A stretch of 21,924 nt of DNA, taken from Methanomassiliicoccaceae archaeon (GTDB taxonomy: Archaea > Thermoplasmatota > Thermoplasmata > Methanomassiliicoccales > Methanomethylophilaceae). Under the pieces are notes generated by a model. That model was not told where the DNA came from. It did no database searches and saw only the letters and a program-made list of their open reading frames with translations. The stretch lies in the NCBI GenBank assembly GCA_009776625.1, contig WRNL01000007.1, positions 2,147 through 24,070 of the forward strand, written 5' to 3'. The position numbers and the translations under genes were made by a program. Positions 21,210 to 21,924 of this stretch are shown here, one piece after another. Within the stretch, counting starts at the first letter, position 1. Each line of letters opens with the position of its first letter.

Positions 21210-21924
21210 TTAGACGCCGGGGTCGCCCTGTCCTGCTGCCAGCCTGTGCCATCTTGCCGCTTCGTCGGGATCCTGCGGCACGCCTTCCCCCAGTTCGTAC
21301 ATCTGACCGAGCCTGCGTTGCGCATCCGTGTCGCCTTGCTCAGCGGCGAACCTGTACCATCGGGCGGCCTCTGCGCGGTCCTGCGGCACGCCTTCCCCTT
21401 GGTCGTACATTATCCCGACGTTGTACATGCCTGTGGCCGAGCCCTCTTCCGCCGCGTGCATATACCACTGCATGAGCCCTTCGTAGTCCAACGGCATGCC
21501 CTTCGGGCCCCCGTGCGCCGGCCCCGTGCCGTCCTGAGCGCCCGCGCCGCCCTGGCCGGCGCAGCGCGCGTACCATCTCATGGCCTCCCCGTGGTCCCGC
21601 GGCACGCCCCTCCCGAAGTCGTACATCGTCCCGAGTTGCATCTGTGCGTCCGCGCAGCCTCGCTCTGCGGCGAGGGCGTACCACTTCACGGCCTCCTTGT
21701 AGTCCTGCGGCACGCCCATGCCGTACATGTGCATCGACCCGATGCGCATCTGTGCGTCCACGTCGCCCTGCCCAGCGGCTAGGGTGTACCATTTCAGCGC
21801 CTCCTTGTAGTCCTGCGGCACGCCCTCGCCATGGAGGTAGAGCTCCACGAGGTCCTCCAAGCTGTCCCCCTGACGCCCGACCCCGCTCGAGTACATCCTG
21901 CCGAGGCGGGTCTGCGCAGGGGGG
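21210..21924 (-). CDS. Sel1-repeat protein (5' end outside the window)
   Basis: These are tandem Sel1-like (TPR-related) repeats of about 36 residues that form helical solenoids used as protein-binding scaffolds. About six units are visible, each like DAQxxLGxMYxxGxGVPQDxxEAxxWYxxAAEQG. The first complete-looking ATG (21896) is inside a repeat, and the frame stays open to the window edge with AQTRLGRMYSSG, so this is the C-terminal part only. Unit 1 seems shortened (SSGVGRQGDSLEDLVELYLHGEGVPQD), and a later unit is degenerate (GAGAQDGTGPAHGGPKGMPLDYEG). No signal peptide can be judged. Adjacent repeats share nearly identical DNA, pointing to recent internal duplication. The partner is unknown. 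Confidence 0.9.
   Translation of the reverse strand, partial: PPAQTRLGRMYSSGVGRQGDSLEDLVELYLHGEGVPQDYKEALKWYTLAAGQGDVDAQMRIGSMHMYGMGVPQDYKEAVKWYALAAERGCADAQMQLGTMYDFGRGVPRDHGEAMRWYARCAGQGGAGAQDGTGPAHGGPKGMPLDYEGLMQWYMHAAEEGSATGMYNVGIMYDQGEGVPQDRAEAARWYRFAAEQGDTDAQRRLGQMYELGEGVPQDPDEAARWHRLAAGQGDPGV

Noticed and set aside
21254..21840. Regular DNA repeats that could suggest a CRISPR array
   Set aside because: The repeats are about 108 bases apart, in frame, and encode Sel1 units; there are no spacers or short palindromic repeats.

Overview
The window is a GC-rich archaeal chromosome segment. I infer a methanogen of the Thermoplasmata, most likely Methanomassiliicoccales. The reasons are a methanogen-type Mvh hydrogenase/HdrA cluster, a proteasome alpha subunit very close in sequence to the Thermoplasma protein, the euryarchaeal RNase P-proteasome-exosome superoperon, and TATA-box promoters with leaderless operon-first genes. 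No 16S rRNA, mcr or pyl gene is present, so the placement is an inference. The window holds 26 protein genes and one tRNA gene.

Layout. 1-105: GC-rich palindromes and a tRNA promoter. 106-191: tRNA-Ser(CGA). 296-6600, minus strand: one operon, hdrA-mvhD-mvhG-mvhA, tightly packed and ending in a strong GC hairpin. HdrA is unusual (1046 aa, two flavin modules), and hdrB and hdrC are not beside it. 6601-6813: an AT-rich divergent promoter region. 6814-12362, plus strand: an 11-gene superoperon. It starts with a membrane-anchored protein carrying a RING-like C4HC3 zinc motif, followed by rnp2 (Pop5), psmA, sdo1 (SBDS), rrp4, rrp41, rrp42, rpl37ae, rpoP, pcc1 and pfdB.

12363-16710, plus strand: two paralogous four-helix membrane proteins, each behind an almost identical promoter/operator with a GTAAAGT-N2-ACTTTAC palindrome. 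The second is followed without gaps by a 65-aa Xre-type regulator, an ABC ATPase, an ABC-2 permease and a DHH/DHHA1 phosphoesterase. I read this as a small self-regulated membrane/export module. 16703-17770, minus: tyrS, overlapping the DHH gene tail-to-tail. 17851-21196, plus: hpt (purine salvage), a TctA-like permease and a 14-helix-type MFS exporter, each with its own TATA box. 21210-21924, minus: the 3' part of a Sel1-repeat protein whose 5' end lies outside the window.

How it works together. Mvh splits H2, and MvhD passes electrons to the flavins of HdrA, which in methanogens bifurcates them to heterodisulfide and ferredoxin. The superoperon joins tRNA maturation (RNase P, KEOPS Pcc1), RNA degradation (exosome), protein degradation (proteasome), ribosome maturation (SBDS, eL43), transcription (RpoP) and folding (prefoldin). 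Points most worth a second look are the permuted double HdrA, the RING-like protein at the head of the proteasome/exosome operon, and the duplicated operator with its adjacent Xre regulator.
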